From Nocardioides dokdonensis FR1436 (lineage in GTDB: Bacteria; Actinomycetota; Actinomycetes; Propionibacteriales; Nocardioidaceae), in the NCBI RefSeq assembly GCF_001653335.1, contig NZ_CP015079.1, positions 3,224,001 through 3,288,000 on the forward strand: a stretch of 64,000 nucleotides of DNA, written 5' to 3'. Shown piece after piece: positions 19,727 to 28,012 of this stretch; within the stretch, counting starts at the first letter, position 1, and each line of letters opens with the position of its first letter. Under the pieces are notes generated by a model. It worked only from the letters and a program-made list of their open reading frames with translations. It was not told the origin of the DNA and made no database searches. The translations under genes were made by a program, and so were the position numbers.

Positions 19727-20923
19727 ATGGCTAGGCCACGGACCCCGATCGGAACCTTCGGCGACATCTCCTACGTCAAGGCGAGCGGTGGCCAGTTCCG
19801 AGCCCGTACACGTTTCCGCGATGACGACGGCAAGGTCCGGCGAGTCTCCGCGACTGGCACAACCAAGCGGGAGGCCGAGCGCAACCTCAAGAAGATCGTC
19901 GCAGACCGCTCCTCCTACCGGTCGGCTGGCGAACTGACAGGTGACAGCACATTCACGAGGCTCGTCGATGTCTGGCTGGCAGATCTCGACCTTGAGGCAA
20001 AGGTGGCGCCGAGCACCCGAGCGCTCTACGAGCGCAACATGCGCCAGCTGGTCATGCCCGTGTTCGAGGGCTACACCCTGCGCGAGATCAACGTGAGCAA
20101 GGTTGACCAGTTCATCAAGAGGCTCGCTTCGGCGAAAAGCTACAGCATGGCCAAGCAGGCCAGAACGGTGCTCAGCCTCGCCTTTGGACTGGCGGTCCGC
20201 TACGACGCCATTCAGAAGAACCCCGTGCGCGACACAGCGCGGCTCCGCAAGCCGCCGTCGCAGGCGATGGCGCTGACCGTAGGACAGGTCGACGCTATCC
20301 GCGCCGCCATCCGTAGTTGGCGACGCGGCCCCGGCTTCGCCGGTCCGCCGCCAGACGGGCAGCTGGAGCAGATCATCGAGGTCATGTTGGGCACCTCCGC
20401 CCGGATCGGGGAGGTTCTCGCCATTCGCAAGTGCGACGTCGACGTAACGGGTGCGCCAGCCACGATCCGAATTTCCGGGACGATCGTTTCGCCGGCTGGG
20501 AAGCCGACGCGTCGGCAACCCCATCCGAAGACGTTGAAGTCGACCAGGACGGTCTCGGTCCCATCGTTCACGGCTGCGGTCCTGCGCGATCGACTTGTGA
20601 AGATCGCGTCCGAGGATCCTGAGCACCTGATCTTCTTCAGCCGCAACGGGACGCCGCTGACGACGAACAACATCCGGCGGCGGCTTCGGGCGGTCCTGGA
20701 CGAGGCCGGCATTGTGGGCGTGACGCCGCACTCCTTCCGGCGAACGGTCGCCACTGTGATCGATCGCGCGGGCGGGGCTGACCTCGCGGCCGAGCTGCTG
20801 GGTCACACCTCGTCGAAGATCACCAAGGAGCACTACATCCAGCCCGATGAGGCGGTAGACCCGGTGACGGCGGAGATCCTCGAATCGCTGGCGCCGAAGC
20901 GATCGGAGGGTGGTGAGCTGTGA
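19727..20923 (+). CDS. int: tyrosine integrase 2
   Basis: A 398-aa tyrosine recombinase. N-terminal arm-binding region (GTFGDISYVKASGGQFRARTRFRD), core-binding region about 70-180, catalytic Arg in TSARIGEVLAI, HSFRRTVATV, LGHTSS, and Tyr in KEHYI. Length and domain order match integrase 1, so the two share an ancestor, but their sequences have diverged. It faces into the conjugative element and is the better candidate for mobilising it. Confidence 0.95.
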   Translation: MARPRTPIGTFGDISYVKASGGQFRARTRFRDDDGKVRRVSATGTTKREAERNLKKIVADRSSYRSAGELTGDSTFTRLVDVWLADLDLEAKVAPSTRALYERNMRQLVMPVFEGYTLREINVSKVDQFIKRLASAKSYSMAKQARTVLSLAFGLAVRYDAIQKNPVRDTARLRKPPSQAMALTVGQVDAIRAAIRSWRRGPGFAGPPPDGQLEQIIEVMLGTSARIGEVLAIRKCDVDVTGAPATIRISGTIVSPAGKPTRRQPHPKTLKSTRTVSVPSFTAAVLRDRLVKIASEDPEHLIFFSRNGTPLTTNNIRRRLRAVLDEAGIVGVTPHSFRRTVATVIDRAGGADLAAELLGHTSSKITKEHYIQPDEAVDPVTAEILESLAPKRSEGGEL

Positions 20924-21002
20924 GTGCCGGTACGCCGATGCGCTCGGTGGGACCCTCCGTGTCGAGGTCCAGGTCGGCGACGAGACGTACCAGATCGCCT
21001 GA
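20913..21002 (+). CDS. possible 29-aa small protein after integrase 2
   Basis: A GTG inside the end of integrase 2 opens a short frame (V-S-C-E-C-R-Y-A-D-A...) ending in TGA immediately before the convergent gene's stop. Third codon positions are mostly G/C and the composition (GDETYQIA) looks protein-like. The GGAGGG upstream is too close for an ideal ribosome site, so this is only a candidate. Confidence 0.3.
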   Translation: MSCECRYADALGGTLRVEVQVGDETYQIA

Positions 21003-22319
21003 TCACATCGCTGGGCCGGACTGCGCCCGGCGCGGCTCAGGTCTGTGTACGAGGGCTGCTGCCAGCTCGACTCGACTCGCAGCAGCCCTTTTCGGTGCCC
21101 GTGGTGTCTCGGCCTGGGGGCGCAGTTCATCGCGCACCAGTTCGAGGAGTTCCTGGCATACGTCGGCGGTCATGGGCACGTAGCGCTGTCGCGTCGGCTT
21201 CACGAGGCCAGCTGCGTCCTTGTCGACACGAGGGAAGGGCACACGAGCGAAGTAGATCCGCTCTCGGGCGCCTTGTTGGATCACCTGGGTGATGCGCTCG
21301 TCGATCTCGCGCCCGAGTTGGGCGAGGTGACGAAGGGGCCCGGAGTCGGCGACATCTGTTCCGGCCTGAACGGCGCGGGTGACCTGCTCGATCCGACTCG
21401 CGGCGAGGGCTGCTTCGCCGGCGGCGGGGCCGCCGTTGCCGATCATCCCGCCGATGTCTTTGGTCGCGTGGATGAGGCGAAGGTACGTCGAGGAGCGGTC
21501 GGTCCACTCGGACGAAGCACGTGGGTCGAGAGTGGCGGCATCGCGGGAGACGATGCGCTGGGAGTCGAGGAGGAGGCGCAAGCTTCGGGCGTCGGGAAAC
21601 TCGTCGAGGTGGACAAGCACGTTGTGCTGCGCCTGGAGGACGCCGATAAGTCCGGGCAGTCCAGGTCCCTCGACGAGTGTGCGTCGGGGTTGCCACCCGC
21701 GGAGGTCGATCGTGTAGTCGGGCTCGTCATACCCGGCGAAGGTCGCGCACGTCTCGGCCGCGCGAGCAAGCCAGCCTGCCTCCTTGAGCGGCTTCCAGCC
21801 AGGGATGTGGGCGTAGCGGCGGTCGAGTCCGACGAGACCGCGGGCCACGTCGCAGGCGTCCTTGAGCAAGGTCATGCACTGCACCTGGGAGAGCCGGCCG
21901 TATCCGAGTCCGGCGTCGAAGTCATGTTCTCCGAGCGTTGCGGCTCGCGCGACCTGTCGCCAAGACTCGACCATCGCGAACGGCTGCTCGATGGTCAGTT
22001 CGTCGAGCCCTGGAAGCCCGCTCGAGTGGGCGATCGCCACGTCGAGCCGGTAGCGCAGCTCTTCGGCCGGGCCGCGGGTCCGGGTGCTGGTCCCTAGGAG
22101 GTTCATCCGCGGGTTCGCGGCGCGCACCGCCTGAACGCACCACACGAGCGCTGAATGGCGGTACCGGCCGATCTGCTCTCCAAGGAGGCGACGTTCCTCG
22201 ACGGAGGTGGTCTCCGGGATGCTGTGGCTTCCGGCGCCGCCGAGGCGTTGTTGGACGCGGTGCTGGCGCAGGAGTGTGCTGAGTTCGGCGCGCAGGTGGC
22301 CGCCGTTCTCGGCGTACAT
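21003..22319 (-). CDS. conserved element protein of unknown function (438 aa)
   Basis: I do not recognise the family. The protein is mostly alpha-helical, without signal peptide or membrane segment, with conserved-looking blocks around WVQAVRAANP-like helices, GYGRLSQVQCMTLL, and a basic C-terminus (PRAPKRAAASRVELA). The ATG at 22319 was chosen because it shares a base with the preceding stop (TGATG); a longer frame upstream overlaps a real gene in another frame. Context among SSB, DUF4913 and coupling protein suggests a DNA-processing or element-maintenance role. Confidence 0.75.
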   Translation of the reverse strand: MYAENGGHLRAELSTLLRQHRVQQRLGGAGSHSIPETTSVEERRLLGEQIGRYRHSALVWCVQAVRAANPRMNLLGTSTRTRGPAEELRYRLDVAIAHSSGLPGLDELTIEQPFAMVESWRQVARAATLGEHDFDAGLGYGRLSQVQCMTLLKDACDVARGLVGLDRRYAHIPGWKPLKEAGWLARAAETCATFAGYDEPDYTIDLRGWQPRRTLVEGPGLPGLIGVLQAQHNVLVHLDEFPDARSLRLLLDSQRIVSRDAATLDPRASSEWTDRSSTYLRLIHATKDIGGMIGNGGPAAGEAALAASRIEQVTRAVQAGTDVADSGPLRHLAQLGREIDERITQVIQQGARERIYFARVPFPRVDKDAAGLVKPTRQRYVPMTADVCQELLELVRDELRPQAETPRAPKRAAASRVELAAALVHRPEPRRAQSGPAM

Positions 22320-22615
22320 CAGGGGATGTCTTTCGCCCTGGCCGCGTCGAGCATGTCGAGGAGGAGTTCGACTTGGAGTGCGTCGACGCCGTGCGTCACG
22401 AGGTCTTCGATGGCCCGCTCGGCGATCCCGTAGAGGATGTCGGCGGCCTCGTCGTAGACGTCGCTGATGCCGGGGATGTAGTCGCCATGGATGACGTCGA
22501 GGTGGAGCAGGACCCGCTCGTACTCGGCAGATGCCTCGTCGTTGTACGCGCGCCTCGCGAGCGCTGCGAGGTGCGAGCGGGCCTCGGCGAGTGTGATCGC
22601 GTGGGAGAGCAACAT
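22319..22615 (-). CDS. small conserved element protein (98 aa), unknown function
   Basis: An acidic, helical 98-aa protein (LDVIHGDYIPGISDVYDEAADILYGIAERAIEDLV) without recognisable catalytic motifs. The ATG at 22615 has an AAAGGAA site 6 nt upstream. Its stop overlaps the next gene's start, so the two are translated together. Confidence 0.7.
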   Translation of the reverse strand: MLLSHAITLAEARSHLAALARRAYNDEASAEYERVLLHLDVIHGDYIPGISDVYDEAADILYGIAERAIEDLVTHGVDALQVELLLDMLDAARAKDIP

Positions 22616-22734
22616 GGATGGTTCCTTTCGGTCGGGATCGGAGTCCCGCTTGATGACTCCACTGCGGGGACGACCTACGGACGCCGCTTGCGTGGAGTTC
22701 TGTGGACGGCGCATGACGGCGCCGCGGTTGGGGA

Positions 22735-23316
22735 TCAGCCAGCCCGGCCGGCGCGCGCCCGGTCCTCGATCCGGCGTCGGGCGGCGATGTCTTCGACGAC
22801 GAACTCGACGAAGTCGGCACCGCGGTCCTCGATGACGACCTCGACCCCGGATGGCTGGGCGTCTTCGCCTGGCCAGGTCGTCTGTCGCGTAGGCCGGTCG
22901 CGATCGAGGCGGGTCCCGCAGGTGGCCACCCATTCGCGCAGTCTCTGGCGGGCGTCGGCGAAGTCGCGGTGCCACATGATCGGCGCTGACGGTGACCCGT
23001 CGGGGTCGTAGGAGTTCAGCCAGTGCAGGTGCAGGGCTGAGAGCTCCCAGATCAGCTCGTCGTGGCGGTGCCAGTACGGCGGGATCACGGTTGGCGCCAG
23101 CCCGTAGGTCGAGCGGAGCCAGTCCACCCACGCGTTGAGGTCCAGCCACTCGGCCTCAGCCTCTTCGCTGGACAGCAGGTTCCAGTTCAGCGGTCGGAGC
23201 GGCTCGACTGGTTCGTCGTGTCCGGAGTATTCGGCGGAGCCGTTGAACATCGGGTGGATGCTCGCGTCGTAGTCGGGGTCGAGCAGTGATTCCTGTTGGC
23301 CGTCGACGGTCGGCAT
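22735..23316 (-). CDS. DUF4913 domain protein
   Basis: The core WLDLNAWVDWLRSTYGL...IPPYWHRHDELIWELSALH is the DUF4913 signature as I know it, a family found on actinobacterial plasmids and conjugative elements. 193 aa; acidic N-terminus and a C-terminal half rich in Asp and Arg. The ATG at 23316 lies 12 nt downstream of the SSB stop, so it is probably co-transcribed with ssb. The biochemical role is unknown. Confidence 0.8.
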   Translation of the reverse strand: MPTVDGQQESLLDPDYDASIHPMFNGSAEYSGHDEPVEPLRPLNWNLLSSEEAEAEWLDLNAWVDWLRSTYGLAPTVIPPYWHRHDELIWELSALHLHWLNSYDPDGSPSAPIMWHRDFADARQRLREWVATCGTRLDRDRPTRQTTWPGEDAQPSGVEVVIEDRGADFVEFVVEDIAARRRIEDRARAGRAG

Positions 23317-23328
23317 GACCCGTGCCCC

Positions 23329-23757
23329 TCAGAGGCCGACGACGCGCGGCGGCTCACTCGCCCCGGTCAAGTGGTCGGCCGGCGGGTCGGGCTGGTTCGC
23401 CGGCGTCCGGTCCACCGAGTAGCGGGTCCAGGTCGTGTCGTGGCCGATGTGCTTGGCAACGAACTGCTCCCGCTGCACGGTCTGCTCGTTCCAAGTTTTC
23501 TCGTACTCGGTGATGTAGCCCGACGCGACGAACTGGTCGCCCACCCGGAATCGGGCGTAGGCGCGCTTGGCGGACGCGCCGTACATCACGAGGTTGTGGA
23601 ACGTCGGGTCGAGCTTGGTGAACGACCCGTCGGCCTCCTTGCGCCAGTGCTCTACGCCGACGCGGGCGAAGAACCGGGCGTCCTTGCTGTCGGGCTTGCT
23701 CAGCTCGGGTGCGGTAGCGATGAAGCCGTGGAGGCTCAAATCGGTCGGGATGGTCAT
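23329..23757 (-). CDS. ssb: single-stranded DNA-binding protein
   Basis: An OB-fold SSB homologue of 142 aa that would coat the transferred strand or protect replication intermediates of the element. LSLHGFIATAPEL, FFARVGVEHW and NLVMYGASAKRAYARFRVGDQFVASGYI follow the SSB strand pattern. It lacks the acidic DDDIPF-like C-terminal tip of chromosomal SSB. The ATG at 23757 has AGGAG 6 nt upstream and was preferred to one seven codons earlier. Confidence 0.85.
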   Translation of the reverse strand: MTIPTDLSLHGFIATAPELSKPDSKDARFFARVGVEHWRKEADGSFTKLDPTFHNLVMYGASAKRAYARFRVGDQFVASGYITEYEKTWNEQTVQREQFVAKHIGHDTTWTRYSVDRTPANQPDPPADHLTGASEPPRVVGL

Positions 23758-23986
23758 TGCTGACTCCTGCGATCTCACGGAGCCTCGGATGGCGTCCGCT
23801 CTCAGAAATCAGGTGTCTGCGACAGGCCGCGACGGGGACGGTGTCTTGCTAACCTCAGGGTGTCCCTTCGGCTCCATGGACCTACAAATGCGGGTGAGCC
23901 GGGCGCATCAGCGCATACCGCCAACGTGTCGTTCGTCGTTAGAGGCGAGGCGCCACTCCATTCAGGTATTTCTGTTGGAGGGCGCC

Positions 23987-24142
23987 GTGTGCACCAAGAT
24001 TCCGTACGCCAATCGCTGGCTCGCGCGTCGAGTATTGAAGAAGCTGCAAGAGCAGGGACGACCTGTGCAGTCGATCCATCCGTGCTTTGCGGGCCACCGA
24101 GGGGCATGGCACGTGACAAGTCAGAAGCAGCGCCAGTGGTGA
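23987..24142 (+). CDS. small Cys/Arg-rich protein (51 aa)
   Basis: CTKIPYANRWLARRVLKKL then IHPCF...AWHVTSQ. The pattern of an N-terminal Cys, an ARR-L helix and a late HPC...WHLTS-like ending resembles a widespread family of tiny actinobacterial element proteins, so I judge it real although short. The GTG at 23987 follows TTGGAGGG. It runs opposite to its neighbours. Function unknown. Confidence 0.5.
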   Translation: MCTKIPYANRWLARRVLKKLQEQGRPVQSIHPCFAGHRGAWHVTSQKQRQW

Positions 24143-24160
24143 CAGCGCCACGGCGTTCGG

Positions 24161-25924
24161 TCACCTGCGTCGGAGTGCCGCCTCGATGGCGCTCCGGTCG
24201 ACACGCATCTCCTCGGCGTCGCCGCGTTCGGTCCAAGGGCGTAGATCGGTCACAACAGGCGGCGCACTGCGGAGCAAGACCAGTGCTGTTCCGAAGGGCA
24301 GCGTGCGGATGGCCTCGGGGGGCATGACGGGCACGCGGCGCATCGAGCGTTGGAGAGACCGCGAGCCGTAGTCGCCGACAGAGATGGTGTCCGTTCGCTC
24401 GTCGCGTTCGCCGATGAGCGCCGAGAGGTCCTGGAGGTCACGTGCGGCCGATGTGCCGCCGAGCACGACCTTGACGATGGACGCATCCCAGATGGCGCCC
24501 GCAGCGTGGTCGCCCCACTTGTCGCGTGCCTGTGAGAGGGATTGCAACACGGGCATTGTGGTGATGCCGGTGCCACCACCTTCGGCCATTAGGACCGGCA
24601 TGGATGGCAGTGGTGACAGGTTCCCGATCTCGTCCAGCGCCATCAACAGTGGCGGATCGAGCCGGGCGCCTGGCGAGGCCGCGGCGAGGTGACGCGCGGT
24701 CTCGACGAGGTCTTCGATGAATGCCGCGACCAGTGACCAGGAGGCGCCAGCGCCGGCACCGGTCGCGAGCAAGTACAGGGTGCCGTTGTTGGTCAGGAAG
24801 CTCGCGGGGTCAAACTCTTCGCCCGGCCCCGGCGAGACCGCGTCGAGGACACGCGGGTCTGCCAGGCAGGACAGCGCAAGGGAAACGCCCATCCAGATCG
24901 AGTCTCTGGTCCGCGGGTCCGAGTGGATCATCGACTCAAGCGAGTCAGCCCAGCCCGGTGCGGCGTGAGGGTCACTACTCAGGATGGCCACTGCGTCGGC
25001 GGCTGCCGACGGCGAGAGCGTCCAACCGAATAGCTCAGCTGGGCTACGCCGGTCGAGAGCGGCGGCGTGCAGCAACGACTGAAGTGCAGTGCGGGTCTTG
25101 CCCTCCCAGAAGCCGCCCGACTCGACCCCACCCGTGGACAAGCCAGTGGCTGACGCGAGGCCGGTTGCTCGGATCATCGCCGTCAGCGGGTCTTCGCAGC
25201 CGCGCACAGGTGACCACCGCAGACCGGACGGGAGGCCATCCGCCAGGCGCTGGGGGTCGAAGACCGCCACCGGCCCGCGACGGCTGCGAGCCGTGATCGT
25301 CGCCGCGATGTTGTCCGGCCGGGTCGCAGTGGTGATTACCGCGCCCGGCGCGTCGAGGATGGCGTTGATGACCATGTGTAGGCCCTTGCCTGAGCGAGGC
25401 GGTCCAAGCACGAGAATCGAGTCTTCGACGGAGGCCCACACCTCAGTGCCGCGAGCTCGGCCAAGGAGGTAGCCGACGTCTGGTGCGTCGGGATGGTCGA
25501 GGGACGGGCGGAGTGTTCGGCCACGTGCCAGGAGGGACCTCCTGGAAGCGGTCACTCGAACATCACGGGACGTGGCGATGCCTGAAAGCCGGCGCGGGTC
25601 ACGTGTGGTGTGTTCGCGCCAGCCGATGACTCGACGCCAGACGATGAGCGCCGCGCAGACGACGCCAGCGAGCATCAAGGCGACCACGAGCCAGTAGAGC
25701 CACGGGGACATGCCTGGCGCGCCCAGCGCCGTGCCGGGGTGATCGGGATCGGCGAGGACGCGTAGACCAGAGGCCCAGCCGTAGGTGGGTTGGTCCTTGC
25801 TGGTGGCCCATGCAGTGATAGTGCCGGCGAGCCGCAGGGCCGCAGAGAGGCAGCCAAGCGCTGCGATTCCGAAGAGCCCGAGGTTGACCAGGTCGTTGTC
25901 GACGGATTGCCCGCGTGGGTTCAT
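24161..25924 (-). CDS. type IV coupling protein (VirD4/TraD-like, TraM recognition type)
   Basis: This 587-aa ATPase would link the relaxosome to the secretion channel at the membrane. Two N-terminal membrane segments (about 12-34 and 75-96) precede Walker A GPPRSGKG (about 174-181); Walker B is in LLMALDEIGN, followed by the MPVLQSLSQARDKWG region. The ATG overlaps the stop of the preceding 163-aa gene (ATGA). Family membership is clear from motif order; partners are inferred. Confidence 0.9.
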   Translation of the reverse strand: MNPRGQSVDNDLVNLGLFGIAALGCLSAALRLAGTITAWATSKDQPTYGWASGLRVLADPDHPGTALGAPGMSPWLYWLVVALMLAGVVCAALIVWRRVIGWREHTTRDPRRLSGIATSRDVRVTASRRSLLARGRTLRPSLDHPDAPDVGYLLGRARGTEVWASVEDSILVLGPPRSGKGLHMVINAILDAPGAVITTATRPDNIAATITARSRRGPVAVFDPQRLADGLPSGLRWSPVRGCEDPLTAMIRATGLASATGLSTGGVESGGFWEGKTRTALQSLLHAAALDRRSPAELFGWTLSPSAAADAVAILSSDPHAAPGWADSLESMIHSDPRTRDSIWMGVSLALSCLADPRVLDAVSPGPGEEFDPASFLTNNGTLYLLATGAGAGASWSLVAAFIEDLVETARHLAAASPGARLDPPLLMALDEIGNLSPLPSMPVLMAEGGGTGITTMPVLQSLSQARDKWGDHAAGAIWDASIVKVVLGGTSAARDLQDLSALIGERDERTDTISVGDYGSRSLQRSMRRVPVMPPEAIRTLPFGTALVLLRSAPPVVTDLRPWTERGDAEEMRVDRSAIEAALRRR

Positions 25925-26412
25925 TCGCCCACGACCCTGACGGTTCCCGAGGTTCGGCCCAGCAGTACGACGTTGCCCCGGTGAGTTGCCAGCAGGGCGG
26001 GCGGGAGGCGGTTCTCCAGCGAGTCCGCGCCGTGGCGGTGCTGGCCGAGTATGACCGCCACAGAAACCTCTTCGTCGGGGAGGAACCCGTTCGTCGCGGT
26101 CGCTGACGGGACCTGGTCGGCTGCCCGCTGCTCATTGGCTTGACCACGGGGAGTGACGATGTCCGTGTAAGTGTTGCCGTCGCCCTCGTGGACTTCGACC
26201 CGCACCGGCGCGCCGAGATCGTCGGCTATGGACTTCACGATCGCCGCAAGGTCACGGCGAGTCGCTGCACCGTCAGGCGTGTAGGGCTCGCGGTCGAGGC
26301 GGATGTCGAGGTAGCCGTCGTCGGTCACGACCACCTCGACCAGCGGCATCAGCACCGGCACCTTGAGGGTGCCGTGGTCATCACGTCGGTACGGCGCCGT
26401 GTTGTTGAGCAT
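25921..26412 (-). CDS. element protein of unknown function (163 aa)
   Basis: No family recognised. A soluble, acidic protein with alternating strands and helices (VEVVVTDDGYLDIRLDREPYTPDGAATRRDLAAIVKSIADDLG), no membrane segment. Its stop is coupled to the coupling-protein start and it begins 2 nt after the ArdC-like gene, so it belongs to a transfer operon. A helper of the coupling protein is possible but unproven. Confidence 0.75.
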   Translation of the reverse strand: MLNNTAPYRRDDHGTLKVPVLMPLVEVVVTDDGYLDIRLDREPYTPDGAATRRDLAAIVKSIADDLGAPVRVEVHEGDGNTYTDIVTPRGQANEQRAADQVPSATATNGFLPDEEVSVAVILGQHRHGADSLENRLPPALLATHRGNVVLLGRTSGTVRVVGE

Positions 26413-26414
26413 GG

Positions 26415-27470
26415 TCAGCGCCCGAGGACATCGACGTGGGTTCGAGTTGGTCCCGTGACTGACTGTGGGGGCCGCTGCGTGCTCAGGGTGTCGCGGTCCA
26501 GGCCCGGCGGATTGCCGTCGCTGACCTTTGTGGTCGGGAGGTTGTCGAGGATCGTCAGCGACGCCGCTCGGACGCGATCGGCGGTTGCTTGGACGACCTC
26601 CATAGGCGACTTCCCGGGTACATCGCTGGCCCAGGTCGAGACGTAGGGAACCGTGTACGTCGTGGTGTCGAGCCCGTGCGCGGCACCGACCATGAGCGCG
26701 ATCGACTCCGCCTCGACTTCGGCGATGCCGCGGTGCATCGCGGCGTCGATGTTGTCGGGCCCGTGGAGCATCACGTGGCCGAGTTCGTGAGCCAGCGTCT
26801 TGACCTGCGCTGCGTCATCCATGTCCATCCGGACCGAGACCTCGTGGGTGAGGTAGTCGGTGAGTCCGTTCGCACCGCCGATGGACCGTGCGTTCGACAC
26901 CAAACGCAGCTCGAACCCGCGAGCCACGATCTGGTCCGCGAGTCCGTCCCAGAGACCCTCGGGGGCCTCGCCTTCGAGCAGCTGCGGACGTGGCGGTTCG
27001 GGAACCGGCTCGCCATCGGTCTGTGAGATGTCCCAGACGTGCGCGGGCTTGAGCCCGATCATCCGTGAGCGAACTGACTCGCTCCACTGCGGCTTCTCGC
27101 CTCGACCGAGACGTCGCCACGAATCGGGGTTCTCCGGCGTCGTCGAGGCGAACCGTGCCGTCACGGGCGCGAGGATCGCGTACCCGCCCTGCCCCTTCAT
27201 GACATGGCGGTTCAGGCTCAGCCACTGCTTGAAGCCGGCGACGTACGTCGGGACCGGACCGGGCACGCGGCCTTCCTGGTACGCCGCGTTGTGCTGGCTG
27301 AAGATCAAGAGGGTGTTGTTGAAGGAGCGCGACCGGAATCGGGCAGCGAACTCCAGTGCTCGACGCCAGTCATCGCCGGTGACGAGTGCGCCCACTGCAT
27401 CGGTGAGCTTCTGATGCAGCGCGTCGATCTTCGCCTCGCGTGCCTCCAGGTCGCGGGTCTGTGTCCTCAT
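26415..27470 (-). CDS. ArdC-like antirestriction protein with zinc metallopeptidase motif
   Basis: The N-terminal half (ALEFAARFRSRSFNNTLLIFSQ...) is the ArdC ssDNA-binding domain, and the C-terminal half carries the HExxH zinc motif in AHELGHVMLHG followed by EVEAESIA, as in ImmA/IrrE-type peptidases. ArdC proteins shield incoming single-stranded DNA from restriction after conjugation. The ATG at 27470 was chosen (351 aa) since upstream residues are low-complexity. It heads the short operon leading to the coupling protein. Confidence 0.87.
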   Translation of the reverse strand: MRTQTRDLEAREAKIDALHQKLTDAVGALVTGDDWRRALEFAARFRSRSFNNTLLIFSQHNAAYQEGRVPGPVPTYVAGFKQWLSLNRHVMKGQGGYAILAPVTARFASTTPENPDSWRRLGRGEKPQWSESVRSRMIGLKPAHVWDISQTDGEPVPEPPRPQLLEGEAPEGLWDGLADQIVARGFELRLVSNARSIGGANGLTDYLTHEVSVRMDMDDAAQVKTLAHELGHVMLHGPDNIDAAMHRGIAEVEAESIALMVGAAHGLDTTTYTVPYVSTWASDVPGKSPMEVVQATADRVRAASLTILDNLPTTKVSDGNPPGLDRDTLSTQRPPQSVTGPTRTHVDVLGR

Positions 27471-27580
27471 AGCTCGCCTCCGCCTCGGATGACTGGTCAG
27501 ATAGGAGGTGCATCGGCTCGGCCGCAAACTCGGTTGCCGTTCTCGTGCGACAAGTTCGCCTGGCTGGGAGACTCTTGTGC

Positions 27581-28012
27581 GTGGCCAAGGGCGGAATCTC
27601 GTGCGGCGTCTGTGGGCATAAGCAACCTGCGACCGTTGACGGCTGGGCTGTGCCGCATATCAACAAGAAAACGGGTGCTCCGTGCGGGAGCGAGTCCGAC
27701 CGAGACGCCGCGGAAAGGCAGCCGGCCGGGGGCTCGCCACGGCAGCCGCGCGTTCGAAAGAAGCGGTCAGCCAAGTTGGTTGTGCCCAAGAAACGCCCGA
27801 AGACCAAGACGCTTCAGGACTACTGCCCGAAGTGCCACGTCTTTGTCATCATCACGAAGGTCGGCGGCAGTCTGACCATGGCGGAACACAACACCAAGCG
27901 AAATGCGCGGTGTGGGATGAGCGGGAAGCCGTTCACCCGGCTGCGGCCGGAGAAGCGCGACGCCATGGAGTATCGAGTGTCAGGAAGCTTCGGTACGGGC
28001 AAGCGACGGTGA
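27581..28012 (+). CDS. putative zinc-binding protein of unknown function
   Basis: The 143-aa product has Cys pairs CGVCGH near the start and CPKCH in the middle, plus a late HN...RC pair, and a highly basic linker (RKKRSAKLVVPKKRPKTK), so a nucleic-acid-binding zinc ribbon is plausible. The GTG at 27581 gives a start just before the first Cys pair; a GTG at 27545 is the alternative. It is divergent from the ardC gene and overlaps the 3' end of the convergent virB4-like gene by 33 nt. Confidence 0.6.
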   Translation: MAKGGISCGVCGHKQPATVDGWAVPHINKKTGAPCGSESDRDAAERQPAGGSPRQPRVRKKRSAKLVVPKKRPKTKTLQDYCPKCHVFVIITKVGGSLTMAEHNTKRNARCGMSGKPFTRLRPEKRDAMEYRVSGSFGTGKRR

